NCBI GenBank assembly: GCA_031963405.1
Contig: JASSUJ010000001.1
Location: forward strand, 558,001 to 622,000
DNA length: 64,000 bases
Source of the DNA: JASSUD01 sp031963405
GTDB taxonomy: Bacteria > Pseudomonadota > Gammaproteobacteria > Burkholderiales > Burkholderiaceae
Reading direction: 5' to 3'
Below the pieces are notes generated by a model that saw only the letters and a program-made list of their open reading frames with translations, made no database searches and was not told the origin of the DNA. Shown in pieces: positions 42,359-51,297 of this stretch; position 1 is the first letter of the stretch; the number at the start of each line of letters is the position of its first letter. The position numbers and the translations under genes were made by a program.

Positions 42359-42453
42359 AGTTTTTGTGCCTTATTTTTTGCTTTATTTTTTTTCTTAAGC
42401 GTAGATCACCTACTCCTTCCCCTCCCTTTTACTCTCTCCACTCGTTTGCAAAT

Positions 42454-44022
42454 ATGATCAAACAAGCGCTTATTTCTGTTTCTGACAAATCAGGCATCGT
42501 TGAATTCGCCCGCCAGCTCTCTAAGTTAGGGGTACGAATTCTTTCAACTGGCGGCACAGCCAAAATACTTGCTGAAGCAAATATTCCAGTGACTGAAGTC
42601 GCTGAACATACGAATTTTCCAGAAATGCTCGATGGACGTGTCAAAACCCTCCATCCTAAAATTCACGGCGGCCTCCTCGCTCGGCGCGATATGCCAGCAC
42701 ATATGGCTGCTTTAGAAAAGCATGAGATTCCGACTATTGATCTGCTGGTAGTGAATCTTTATCCGTTTAAAGAAACGGTAGCCAAAGATGATTGCTCATT
42801 AGAAGACGCAATTGAAAATATTGATATTGGCGGCCCGGCCATGCTGCGCTCCGCAGCAAAAAATCATCGTGATGTCACGGTGTTGGTTGACCCAGCTGAC
42901 TACCAAAAGGTATTGACTGAAATCCAGGAAAATCAACATACCGTTAGCGTAGAAACTAACTTCCAGCTGGCCATCAAAGCGTTTGCGCATACCGCGCAAT
43001 ATGACGGAGCGATTACGAATTACCTCACCAGCCTAGGTAAAGACCTCTCGCACGCTAATCGCCATGCCTTGCCAGGTATGCTCAATTTGGCTTTTGCTAA
43101 ACGGCAAGATCTTCGCTACGGTGAAAACCCACACCAATATGCTGCGTTCTATCGCAGTCTCAACACCCCTCATGATGCATTTGCGAATTATCGTCAGCTA
43201 CAAGGCAAAACCCTCTCTTACAATAACCTCGCCGATGCAGATACGGCTTGGGAATGTGTTAAGGCTTTTGAAACCTCAGCCTGTGTCATCGTGAAGCATG
43301 CCAACCCGTGCGGTATAGCACTTGGCGCCACGCCAATTGAGGCTTACCGAAAAGCTTGGCAGACTGACCCAACCTCGGCCTTTGGGGGCATTCTTGCGTT
43401 TAATCGTGAAGTTGATGCAGTTGCTGCTCAAGCTATCCTTGCGCAATTTGTTGAAGTGATCATTGCGCCTAGCTTTAGCGAGGAAGCACAGCAAATATTC
43501 GCCAGCAAACAAAATATACGTGTCTTGGCAATACCGCTTAGTGCCATGCCGCAAGCTGCATTAACGTTAAAAAGCATTGATGGTGGCTTACTTGTGCAGT
43601 CGGCTGATATCAAAGGCATTGAAGCACGCGAGTTGCGAGTCGTCACGAAACGGCACCCTAACCCTAAAGAAATGGATGATTTGCTATTTGCTTGGCGGGT
43701 GGCGAAGTTTGTCAAATCGAATGCGATTGTATTTTGTGCGCAGCAAATGACGCTTGGCATTGGTGCAGGGCAAATGAGTCGCGTTGACTCCACCCACATT
43801 GCCAGCCTTAAAGCTAAGCACGCTGGCTTAAACCTGACAGGCTCAGCAGCTGCGTCTGATGCGTTCTTTCCATTTCGCGATGGTCTTGATGTGATCGCTG
43901 CTGCCGGTGCTAGCTGCGTGATTCAGCCTGGCGGATCAATTCGTGATGAAGAAGTGATTCAAGCGGCAGATGAGCATAATATCGCGATGATATTCACCGG
44001 CACACGGCATTTCCGCCATTAG
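42454..44022 (+). CDS. purH: AICAR transformylase / IMP cyclohydrolase
   Basis: Bifunctional enzyme for the last two steps of IMP synthesis; 522 residues from ATG 42454 (MIKQALISVSDKSGIVEFAR). The IMP cyclohydrolase domain spans residues 1-150 (DGRVKTLHPKIHGGLLARRD). The AICAR transformylase domain spans ~200-522, with catalytic KHANPCGIALG and SAFGGILAFNREVD, and C-terminal SDAFFPFRDGLD. The stop is overlapped by a palindromic element. Confidence 0.96.
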   Translation: MIKQALISVSDKSGIVEFARQLSKLGVRILSTGGTAKILAEANIPVTEVAEHTNFPEMLDGRVKTLHPKIHGGLLARRDMPAHMAALEKHEIPTIDLLVVNLYPFKETVAKDDCSLEDAIENIDIGGPAMLRSAAKNHRDVTVLVDPADYQKVLTEIQENQHTVSVETNFQLAIKAFAHTAQYDGAITNYLTSLGKDLSHANRHALPGMLNLAFAKRQDLRYGENPHQYAAFYRSLNTPHDAFANYRQLQGKTLSYNNLADADTAWECVKAFETSACVIVKHANPCGIALGATPIEAYRKAWQTDPTSAFGGILAFNREVDAVAAQAILAQFVEVIIAPSFSEEAQQIFASKQNIRVLAIPLSAMPQAALTLKSIDGGLLVQSADIKGIEARELRVVTKRHPNPKEMDDLLFAWRVAKFVKSNAIVFCAQQMTLGIGAGQMSRVDSTHIASLKAKHAGLNLTGSAAASDAFFPFRDGLDVIAAAGASCVIQPGGSIRDEEVIQAADEHNIAMIFTGTRHFRH

Positions 44023-44136
44023 AGCCTTCTTCGAATGATCTGCAACTGCGTCGCTCCCTCGGTGTTCTCCGCTTGCCGTACTCTTGTACTGCCTGCACGG
44101 AGGGTTTCGCGCTGCAAATCATGCGAGAAACACTCT
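44021..44136. repeat. Palindromic element between purH and ruvC
   Basis: Left AGAGCCTTCTTCGAATGATC (44021-44040, extended by TGCAAC) pairs imperfectly with right GCTGCAAATCATGCGAGAAA (44111-44136). The core GCTTGCCGTACTCTTGTACTG then CCTGCACGG is typical. It starts within the purH stop codon and ends 11 bases before ruvC. Confidence 0.8.
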
Positions 44137-44147
44137 AAAATCTTGCC

Positions 44148-44690
44148 ATGAAAATCATTGGCATCGACCCAGGCCTGCGCGTCACTGGCTTTGGCATCAT
44201 TGAGCAAGCGGGCGAGCATTTGAATTACGTGGCCAGTGGCGTAATCAAAACGGCTAACGCAGGGCTGCCTGAGCGACTGCATACAATTTGCAGCAACGTG
44301 GCAGCGCTGATTAACGAGCATGCCCCGACTCATGCCGCCATCGAAAAAGTTTTTGTTAACGTCAACCCTCAATCCACCCTGCTCTTAGGCCAGGCACGCG
44401 GCGCTGCAATTTGCGGCCTGATGTCAGGCGAGTTGCCTGTCTTTGAATACACGGCCCTACAATTAAAACAAGCCATCGTCGGCTATGGACGTGCCAGCAA
44501 AGCGCAAGTACAAGAAATGATTACGCGCTTACTGCGCTTAACTTCGCTACCTGGCACCGACGCAGCTGACGCACTTGGCGTAGCCATTTGCCACGCGCAT
44601 AGCAGCAGCACTTTACACACCCTCTCAGCACTAGCACCTGGGCTGACCCAAAAAGGTTACCGGATGCGGCGTGGCCGGCTAATTGGCTAA
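44148..44690 (+). CDS. ruvC: Holliday junction resolvase RuvC
   Basis: Endonuclease that cuts Holliday junctions made by RuvAB; 180 residues. Acidic catalytic residues are in IIGIDPGLRVTGFGII, AAIEKVFVNVNPQS and GTDAADALGVAICHAH. The start ATG at 44148 follows the palindrome closely. ruvA normally follows at once, but here a Rieske oxygenase gene intervenes. Confidence 0.96.
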   Translation: MKIIGIDPGLRVTGFGIIEQAGEHLNYVASGVIKTANAGLPERLHTICSNVAALINEHAPTHAAIEKVFVNVNPQSTLLLGQARGAAICGLMSGELPVFEYTALQLKQAIVGYGRASKAQVQEMITRLLRLTSLPGTDAADALGVAICHAHSSSTLHTLSALAPGLTQKGYRMRRGRLIG

Positions 44691-44932
44691 CGCAACGTCA
44701 ATCTTTCTTTTCCTACCAATTAGAAAATCACTTTGAGTGGCACCAAAGTGAAGGTGGACTGCTACGCAATTTTTCTCGCTTTTATGGCTCACGACTTTTT
44801 GTCTACTCGCCTATCACCTTGATAATTATTGAAATTACCTGGTTCATCCAGCATATAAGATGCGCTTTAAATAGATAAAAAAGTGCCATGTAGTTGCACC
44901 TCAATAAAAATTAAAGCGGAGGAGATACCGTT

Positions 44933-46006
44933 ATGCCATTTCTGCGTAATGCCTGGTACATCGCGGCTTGGGCCGAGGAATTATCATCTGAGAAGCTTTT
45001 AACGCGTACGATTCTCAGCGCACCCGTGTTGCTCTATCGCGAACCATCAGGCGCTGCTGTTGCGCTGTCCAATATTTGTCCACATCGTTTTGCGCCACTA
45101 CACAAAGGAAAATTAGATCAAGGCTTGGTCGAATGCCCGTATCACGGCTTAGCCTTTGGGTCAGATGGGCGATGTAAGCGTAATCCGCATGGTGATGGGT
45201 ATATTCCCGCCAATCTGAAGGTGCGAAGCTACCCGATTGTCGAGCGTTTTGGGGCAATTTGGATTTGGCTTGGCGACCCAGATCGCGCCGATGAAAGTCT
45301 TTTACCTGACTTTAGCTTTATCGACCCCAAGCACAATTTGGTCGCGCATCGCTGTGTGCCGATTAAAGCGAACTATATGTTAATTGCTGAGAACAATTTG
45401 GACCTCAGCCACCTTCAATTTATGCATCCAAATAGCGTAGGTAGCGACAAAATAGCGAATAGCCAGCTAGAAATTATTCAAGAGGGCAATACAGTTTGGT
45501 CAAAGCGTCGCATATATCAAGAAAAGCCTCCAGCATATATTTCAAGAGTACGTTCTATTCCAGAAGACGTACGGATAGATCGCCTGCTTGAGGTACGGTG
45601 GGAGCCACCTGGTATTGTCACCTTAGTGATCGATGTCACACGCAGCGGAACTGCTGAAAAATTTGGTTATCTATCGCATTCTGCCCAATGCTTGACACCT
45701 GAAACAGAAAGCAGCACCCACCAATTTTTTGCTTTTGGATTACCCAAAGAGATGGGTGAAATAGGCCAAAAATTTGTTGAGAGCTCTGCTGATACCGCTG
45801 TATTTGCTTTTAAGGAAGAAGATGGCCCAATACTTGATGCGCAACAGGAAACCGTTGGAGATCACGAATTTATGTCTTTGGAACCTATTTTATTACCGAT
45901 AGATGGAGCAGCTATTCGCGCCCGACGCACCATGAATCAACTGATTGCTGCTGAAGTAGAAGCGGCACAAGTCATAAAGCAAGTCACTAAGTCAGCAATA
46001 AATTAA
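44933..46006 (+). CDS. Rieske non-haem iron oxygenase, vanillate-demethylase (VanA) type
   Basis: Oxygenase component of 357 residues with an excellent ribosome site (GGAGGAG). The Rieske [2Fe-2S] domain has Cys49/His51 (ICPHRFAPLH) and Cys68/His71 (VECPYHGLAF). The mononuclear iron site has the N-x2-D-x2-H-x4-H pattern in ENNLDLSHLQFMHP (Asp157, His160, His165). Such enzymes demethylate methoxy-arenes or hydroxylate natural products and need a reductase, which is not encoded nearby. Substrate unknown. It interrupts the ruvC-ruvA pair and has repeat-rich flanks, which suggests insertion by transfer. Confidence 0.88.
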   Translation: MPFLRNAWYIAAWAEELSSEKLLTRTILSAPVLLYREPSGAAVALSNICPHRFAPLHKGKLDQGLVECPYHGLAFGSDGRCKRNPHGDGYIPANLKVRSYPIVERFGAIWIWLGDPDRADESLLPDFSFIDPKHNLVAHRCVPIKANYMLIAENNLDLSHLQFMHPNSVGSDKIANSQLEIIQEGNTVWSKRRIYQEKPPAYISRVRSIPEDVRIDRLLEVRWEPPGIVTLVIDVTRSGTAEKFGYLSHSAQCLTPETESSTHQFFAFGLPKEMGEIGQKFVESSADTAVFAFKEEDGPILDAQQETVGDHEFMSLEPILLPIDGAAIRARRTMNQLIAAEVEAAQVIKQVTKSAIN

Positions 46007-46386
46007 TCGTTGTTGAAGCAAAAGCTCGTCGCCTGTGGCAGGCTTAAGTCTATTTTTGCTCGCTTACTGGCCTGCCGACTTAATTGCTTCAGGCGCGATT
46101 TTTAGCAGCCCAATTGGGGCCATTTGAGGCTGTGTAGGTTGGAGGTAAGAATTTTTTCTGCCTTCCAACCCCGTCTGATAAGACGCAGTAGATTTGAGGA
46201 TATCCCCCTCGCCTGCTTACTTATTTACTTGCTTCATAGATCTATTTTGTTATTTCAATTGAGTAATGAGCGCAAGGGGCATCACACCGCCCCCTGGCTT
46301 AGGCAGATTTTCCTTAAGAAAATTATTCTCGCCCTCCAGCAAGCACGCTACACTCTCTCTTTTATTTTCTGTGTTTTTCTCTATCT
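46007..46386. other. Repeat-rich non-coding gap between the oxygenase and ruvA
   Basis: Holds an imperfect inverted pair (GGCAGGCTTAAGTC near 46037 and ACTGGCCTGCCGACTTAATTGC near 46066) that may end the oxygenase transcript. Also a hairpin GTTGGAGGTAAG..CTGCCTTCCAAC (about 46136-46170), and a family fragment at 46265-46320 (GGGGCATCACACCGCCCCC). No gene seen. Confidence 0.45.
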
Positions 46387-46965
46387 ATGATTGGTCGCAT
46401 CGCTGGTATTCTGCTGGAAAAAAATCCGCCTCATCTGCTAGTTGATTGTCAGGGCATCGGTTATGAAATCGATGTGCCGATGAGCACTTTTTATCATCTT
46501 CCCGCTAATGGTGAGAAAGTCGTGCTATTAACTCAGTTGATTGTGCGTGAAGATGCACATTTGCTGTACGGCTTTGCGACCCATGAAGAGCGCGACACTT
46601 TTCGCAAATTACTTAAAATCAGCGGCTGCGGAGCACGCATGGCGCTGGCAGTACTGTCAGGCATGAGCATCGCCGAATTAGCCCAAGCTGTGATGACACA
46701 GAATGCGGCACTCCTCACGCCCATTCCAGGGATTGGCAAAAAAACCGCTGAGCGGCTCTTACTTGAATTGAAAGGTAAACTCAGTATCGAAAGCACTGCA
46801 GTCAGCGCTGGGCCTAGCGCCAGCTCGGCTAATGACATTTTGTACGCGTTATTAGCCCTAGGTTACTCAGAAAAAGAGGCCCTCCTGGCTACTAAGGCTG
46901 TGCCAGCCGGTACGCCTATCGCAGCAGGCATTAAGCTTGCCTTGAAAACACTTTTCAGCGCCTAA
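46387..46965 (+). CDS. ruvA: Holliday junction branch-migration protein RuvA
   Basis: Junction-binding subunit, 192 residues, normal length. The N-terminal OB domain (MIGRIAGILLEKNPPHLLVD), two HhH motifs (LLKISGCGARMALAVLSGM and PIPGIGKKTAERLLLELKGK) and the C-terminal RuvB-binding domain (ALLALGYSEKEALLATK) are in order. It acts with RuvB (130 bases downstream) and RuvC. Confidence 0.96.
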   Translation: MIGRIAGILLEKNPPHLLVDCQGIGYEIDVPMSTFYHLPANGEKVVLLTQLIVREDAHLLYGFATHEERDTFRKLLKISGCGARMALAVLSGMSIAELAQAVMTQNAALLTPIPGIGKKTAERLLLELKGKLSIESTAVSAGPSASSANDILYALLALGYSEKEALLATKAVPAGTPIAAGIKLALKTLFSA

Positions 46966-47094
46966 ATCTAGGGGCTTTATTTAGGATTTCCAGAGAGCAT
47001 GCTAACGGCGAAACCCGGCTCACAAAAGTCAGCGTGTATCCAGAAGCAGTTGATTGACGCCATTTAGGCACAGACGAGACGGTACAATCGCGAC

Positions 47095-48144
47095 ATGATA
47101 GAAACCGACAAAATAGTTAGTGAACGCCTTATCGCCGCTACCCCCAGCTCATCGCAAGAGGCTGTATTCGAGCGTGCTCTTCGGCCGCGCCAATTTGACG
47201 AATATGTAGGGCAGTTAAAAATCCGCGAGCAGCTTGAGATTTTTATTCAAGCCACCAAAAAGCGAGAAGAAGCGCTTGATCATGTTTTGTTATTTGGCCC
47301 ACCAGGACTCGGTAAAACTACGCTCGCCCATATTATTGCGAAGGAACTTGGCGTCAATTTACGTCAGACTTCGGGGCCAGTACTCGAGCGCGCCGGTGAT
47401 CTGGCTGCGTTATTAACTCATCTCGAAGCGCATGATGTGTTGTTTATCGATGAGATTCATCGACTGTCGCCGGTGATTGAAGAGATTCTCTACCCTGCCC
47501 TTGAAGATTATCAAATCGATATTATGATCGGGGAAGGCCCGGCCGCACGTAGTGTAAAACTTGATCTCAAGCCTTTTACGCTGGTAGGTGCTACCACACG
47601 TGCTGGCATGTTAACCAACCCGCTACGTGACCGTTTTGGCATTGTGGCGCGGCTTGAATTTTACAGCGCGCAGGAACTTGCCAAGATTGTGCATCGCTCT
47701 GCGCATCTATTAGGCGCAATGCTTGACGACAACGGTGCCCTAGAAATTGCTAAGCGCTCGCGCGGGACACCACGTATTGCTAACCGCCTACTGCGCCGCG
47801 TGCGCGATTACGCTGAGGTCAAGGGAGACGGTAAGATTACCGCGCAAATTGCTGATGCTGCGCTTGCCATGCTCGATGTTGATCCGGAGGGTTTTGACTT
47901 AATGGACCGTAAGCTACTCGAAGCCATTTTGTATAAATTTGATGGCGGCCCCGTTGGCCTTGATAACCTAGCCGCAGCTATTGGCGAAGAACGCGATACG
48001 ATCGAGGATGTGCTGGAGCCTTATTTGATTCAGCAAGGTTTTTTACAGCGTACACCTCGTGGACGTGTCGCTACCTCGCTCACTTATCAGCATTTTGGGT
48101 TAAGCAAACCTGAGAAAAGCCCTGGCCCTACGTTATGGGAGTAA
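47095..48144 (+). CDS. ruvB: Holliday junction ATP-dependent helicase RuvB
   Basis: AAA+ motor driving branch migration, 349 residues. Walker A GPPGLGKTTLAHIIAKELG, Walker B DVLFIDEIHRLSPVIEE, sensor ATTRAGMLTNPLRDRFG and the C-terminal winged helix (YLIQQGFLQRTPRGRVAT) are all seen. Preceded by ruvA. Followed by a palindromic element after 76 bases. Confidence 0.97.
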   Translation: MIETDKIVSERLIAATPSSSQEAVFERALRPRQFDEYVGQLKIREQLEIFIQATKKREEALDHVLLFGPPGLGKTTLAHIIAKELGVNLRQTSGPVLERAGDLAALLTHLEAHDVLFIDEIHRLSPVIEEILYPALEDYQIDIMIGEGPAARSVKLDLKPFTLVGATTRAGMLTNPLRDRFGIVARLEFYSAQELAKIVHRSAHLLGAMLDDNGALEIAKRSRGTPRIANRLLRRVRDYAEVKGDGKITAQIADAALAMLDVDPEGFDLMDRKLLEAILYKFDGGPVGLDNLAAAIGEERDTIEDVLEPYLIQQGFLQRTPRGRVATSLTYQHFGLSKPEKSPGPTLWE

Positions 48145-48220
48145 TTGCATAATTTCCTTAATCCCGCAATTCAGGATAAGGAAAAAGCAAACAAGAAGAT
48201 CAGGGCGAAATACAGCAATA

Positions 48221-48318
48221 GCGCTCTTTCGAAACCCCGTAGTCAGGAATTCCTTTGATGCCAGTACCACGAGTACTGTGATGCAAAATAACGCCGCTAC
48301 GGGGTTTCGAAAAAGGTC
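48221..48318. repeat. Palindromic element, CTCTTTCGAAACCCCGTAG arm class, after ruvB
   Basis: CTCTTTCGAAACCCCGTAG on the left pairs with CTACGGGGTTTCGAAAAAGG on the right. The core has CAGGAATTCC, GCCAGTAC, GAGTACTGTGATGC and AATAACGCCG. Same arm class as 12284, 36820 and 52522. Confidence 0.88.
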
Positions 48319-48802
48319 TTATGAGACTCGTCACCTCATTAACACAGAGGCTTGTACCGCAGCCTTGTAAAAAGACTTCTACCCTACCAACCTCAGCACA
48401 AAAATCACCTTATCAAATAAACCGAAGCCCCCTATTAGGCACACAAACGGTGTATCGGTTCTTTTTTCCTTCCCCCACAAATACTTTATTTAACCCATAG
48501 CAGACAGTATTAGCTTAACTTCAGAATCGGCTAGTGCTTCTGGTCTTTAGCGCAAGACAACTTAAGCAATAGTTGCTACGCGGTAAAAGTTGAAAGTATT
48601 TCTTTTGATTACGACAGACATTGTCTATGTCTTTTTCGTTAGCTCACTTCATCTCGTACAAAAGAGTTGGCCATTGAGGCTCAGCGCGGTCCATTAAATG
48701 GGTGACAAACTCTATCAAATACACTGCTTCGGCATTTACAGTTCCCTCGTCACTGCAACCGCTTATTGACGTATAACGTAACAGCTAATGGAGAGCTTTA
48801 CT
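48319..48802. other. Non-coding region before the orphan membrane protein
   Basis: About 480 bases. No gene, RNA or family repeat recognised. The 3' part presumably carries the promoter for the gene at 48803. Confidence 0.35.
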
Positions 48803-49348
48803 ATGATTGGCGTACCTCCCCCTAATTCTTCTGCCTTTTCTCGAAACGCTGGGCAAAACGCTCACCTAGATGAAGATTCTGCACAACAATCTTCGTCTGT
48901 TAGGACTCCCCAGCAGCACGCCCGTCACCGCAGTAGAACCATTAGTTCAGGACTCTTTCCCACACACTTCCTGCTACTTTCACCTCTCTCTTTGCAAAGT
49001 CCTCCTCAAACACGCAATGAAGAGGACCCGCTTATCTCAAGGCCTCAGTCTTATGGGCAGACTTATTCTTATACTGAGGGAAGCAGCGAAGAAGATGCAG
49101 TAAGCGTAAAAGGGTCTGTGTATGAGTATCATGGTCTTCCCTCTTTTCTCGTTTATTCTTCAGCTGTGTCTTTTTTGACTTTCACGATTGGATTAATAAT
49201 AAAAGCAACAGTCGCTAATAAAGAGACCGGTTCGAAAAAGCCATTGGGTATTGACGACGTGCTTCTCTTCCTTGGAGCGGCCGGTATAGCTTCTAGTACC
49301 GTAGCGGTAATCACCATACTGAAAGAGAGAATGCATCGTCTCGCTTGA
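48803..49348 (+). CDS. Orphan membrane protein with disordered N-terminus
   Basis: A 181-residue protein from ATG 48803, which has GGAG nine bases upstream; the in-frame ATG 15 bases earlier overlaps that site. Residues 1-105 are polar, Ser/Gln/Pro-rich and probably disordered. Two membrane helices follow (about 111-131 and 148-172), with a short basic end (KERMHRLA). No family recognised. The same plan, polar front then two helices near the C-terminus, is seen in the protein at 12543. Proteins of this shape include some secreted inclusion-type membrane effectors of intracellular bacteria, but that is speculation. Confidence 0.55.
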   Translation: MIGVPPPNSSAFSRNAGQNAHLDEDSAQQSSSVRTPQQHARHRSRTISSGLFPTHFLLLSPLSLQSPPQTRNEEDPLISRPQSYGQTYSYTEGSSEEDAVSVKGSVYEYHGLPSFLVYSSAVSFLTFTIGLIIKATVANKETGSKKPLGIDDVLLFLGAAGIASSTVAVITILKERMHRLA

Positions 49349-49503
49349 GCTAGGCGCTGATAAGCGTAGAATTTTTGCTCAAGCTGAACGACTGAGCAGA
49401 ACTCAAGATGGATAGCGAGACCGAAGCAAAATGCTAGCTTGTGTCGAGGGGGTGTTGCAGCGATGGGCAGCACCACATAAAGCAGGAGCGCTACCCTTCT
49501 CTC

Positions 49504-49540
49504 AGCTAGTATTAGCGCACTATCTGCGCTAATACTGGCT
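49504..49540 (-). terminator. Long hairpin downstream of tyrS
   Basis: AGCTAGTATTAGCGCA (49504-49519) pairs with TGCGCTAATACTGGCT (49525-49540), leaving a five-base loop and one mismatch. It is 60 bases past the tyrS stop on the minus strand. No T-run follows. Confidence 0.6.
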
Positions 49541-49599
49541 GCTTGCGGTTAATTCACTCTTTTTCTAACTGGCTGTTTTTTACACGCCAATCTAATCAG

Positions 49600-50844
49600 T
49601 CAGCCAGACACCAGCGTAATACGCGCAAAGCGGCGCTTACCAACCTGCACTACATAACAGCCAGCTTGTAGCTTCAAGCTTTTGTCACTGACCTTTTCCC
49701 CATCAATACGCACGCCGCCTTGCTCAATATTACGCATCGCTTCGCTAGTCGATGGCACGAGGCTCGCCTGTTTAAGCAATGCGCTAATAGCGAGTGGCGC
49801 ACCGCTTAACTGTAGCTCAGGAATGTCGTCGGGAATGCCACCTTGTGCACGTTGATTAAAATCTTCTAGCGCATGCTGAGCCGCGGCTAATGAATGAAAG
49901 CGTGTCACTATTTCTTGAGCAAGCAGCACTTTCAAGTCACGCGGATTGCGACCCGCTTCGGTGGCCCGACGAAATTCGTTAATTTCGTCGAGACTACGGG
50001 TGGATAGCAGCTCGTAGTAACGCCACATCAACTCATCTGAAATGCTCATCACCTTGCCAAACATATCGTTTGGCTTATCGTGCAACGCAATGACGTTTCC
50101 TTTCGACTTGGACATTTTTTCAACGCCATCCAGCCCCTCAAGTAGCGGCATGGTTAAGATACATTGCGGCTCTTGGCCAGCTTGCTTTTGCAGCTCGCGC
50201 CCAACCAATAAATTGAATTTTTGGTCGGTTCCACCCAGCTCCAAATCAGCTTGCAAAGCGACTGAATCGTAGCCTTGCATCAGTGGGTATAAGAATTCAT
50301 GGATAGCAATGGGCGCATTGCCTTGAAAGCGTTTCTTAAAATCATCCCGCTCAAGTATGCGTGCCACCGTATATTGTGAGGCTAGGCGAATCATCCCATC
50401 CGCGCCGAGTGCCATCGACCATTCGCTGTTATAGCGAATTTCGGTTTTATCGCGATCTAAAACCAGTGACGCTTGCTCAAAATAGGTTTTTGCATTCGCT
50501 TCAATTTGCTCGCGCGTCAGCGGTGGCCGAGTTGCATTGCGCCCCGACGGGTCACCGATGAGCGAAGTAAAATCACCAATCAGAAAGATAACGGTATGGC
50601 CGAGCTCCTGTAATTGGCGCAATTTATTTAACACGACCGTATGGCCGAGATGAAGATCTGGCGCAGTTGGGTCAAGACCAAGCTTAACGCGTAGCGGCTT
50701 ACCCGTAGCTTCGCTGCGAGCAAGCTTTTGCACAAATAAATCTTCAATGAGCAATTCATCGCAGCCTCGCTGCGTCACCGCAAGCGCATGACGCACTGCA
50801 TCAGTAATCGGATAAAGCGTAGGCGTGCTTGAGGGCGTATTCAT
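49600..50844 (-). CDS. tyrS: Tyrosyl-tRNA synthetase
   Basis: Class I synthetase, 414 residues (TyrRZ-like length). LGLDPTAPDLHLGHTVVLNK carries the HIGH-type motif, EKMSKSKGNVIALHD the KMSKS loop, and the C-terminal ~65 residues form an S4 RNA-binding domain (EQGGVRIDGEKVSDKSLKLQ). Start ATG 50844. It is transcribed opposite to its neighbours, and the upstream gap holds AT-rich sequence and a hairpin element. Confidence 0.96.
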   Translation of the reverse strand: MNTPSSTPTLYPITDAVRHALAVTQRGCDELLIEDLFVQKLARSEATGKPLRVKLGLDPTAPDLHLGHTVVLNKLRQLQELGHTVIFLIGDFTSLIGDPSGRNATRPPLTREQIEANAKTYFEQASLVLDRDKTEIRYNSEWSMALGADGMIRLASQYTVARILERDDFKKRFQGNAPIAIHEFLYPLMQGYDSVALQADLELGGTDQKFNLLVGRELQKQAGQEPQCILTMPLLEGLDGVEKMSKSKGNVIALHDKPNDMFGKVMSISDELMWRYYELLSTRSLDEINEFRRATEAGRNPRDLKVLLAQEIVTRFHSLAAAQHALEDFNQRAQGGIPDDIPELQLSGAPLAISALLKQASLVPSTSEAMRNIEQGGVRIDGEKVSDKSLKLQAGCYVVQVGKRRFARITLVSG

Positions 50845-51297
50845 GGAAAATAAGAAAGAAAATAAGACAAATGAAAAAAATGGAGGGAAATTAGCGCAGC
50901 ATTGTAAGTGAACAGGCGAAAAAAAGGCAGCGTATGCGCATTAGTTGATCGCTTATATACAAGACATCTATTTAAAGGGCAGCCGCGCTAGTATCATACA
51001 TTTCCAATGAATTCTACATGGCTTAACCATGTAACCATGTCCAAAGCCTATCTAAGAATCGTTTCTCAGAAACTGTTTAGCGCCTCAACCGGTACATTAA
51101 TATCTAATAGCGGAGAATTTTGTACATTACTTGGCAGATTACGTGCTTTCCTCGTCACAACCTTTTAGCAATTTTTTAGAGAAGTTTTAACGAAGGTTTT
51201 CCTAAATCAGAGGCAAGGCATCCTACCACCAGCCGGCTTAGGAAAGCCTTCATTAACAAGCACCTTCTTTTTAATCTCTACCCCAAGGAAATTTATT
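50845..51297. other. Divergent gap between tyrS and anmK
   Basis: About 450 bases with no gene. It should hold both promoters. 51189-51254 is an inverted element: AACGAAGGTTTTCCTAAATC on the left and GGCTTAGGAAAGCCTTCATT on the right, with a degenerate core GGCAAGGCATCC. It resembles the dispersed family and ends 43 bases before anmK. Confidence 0.5.
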
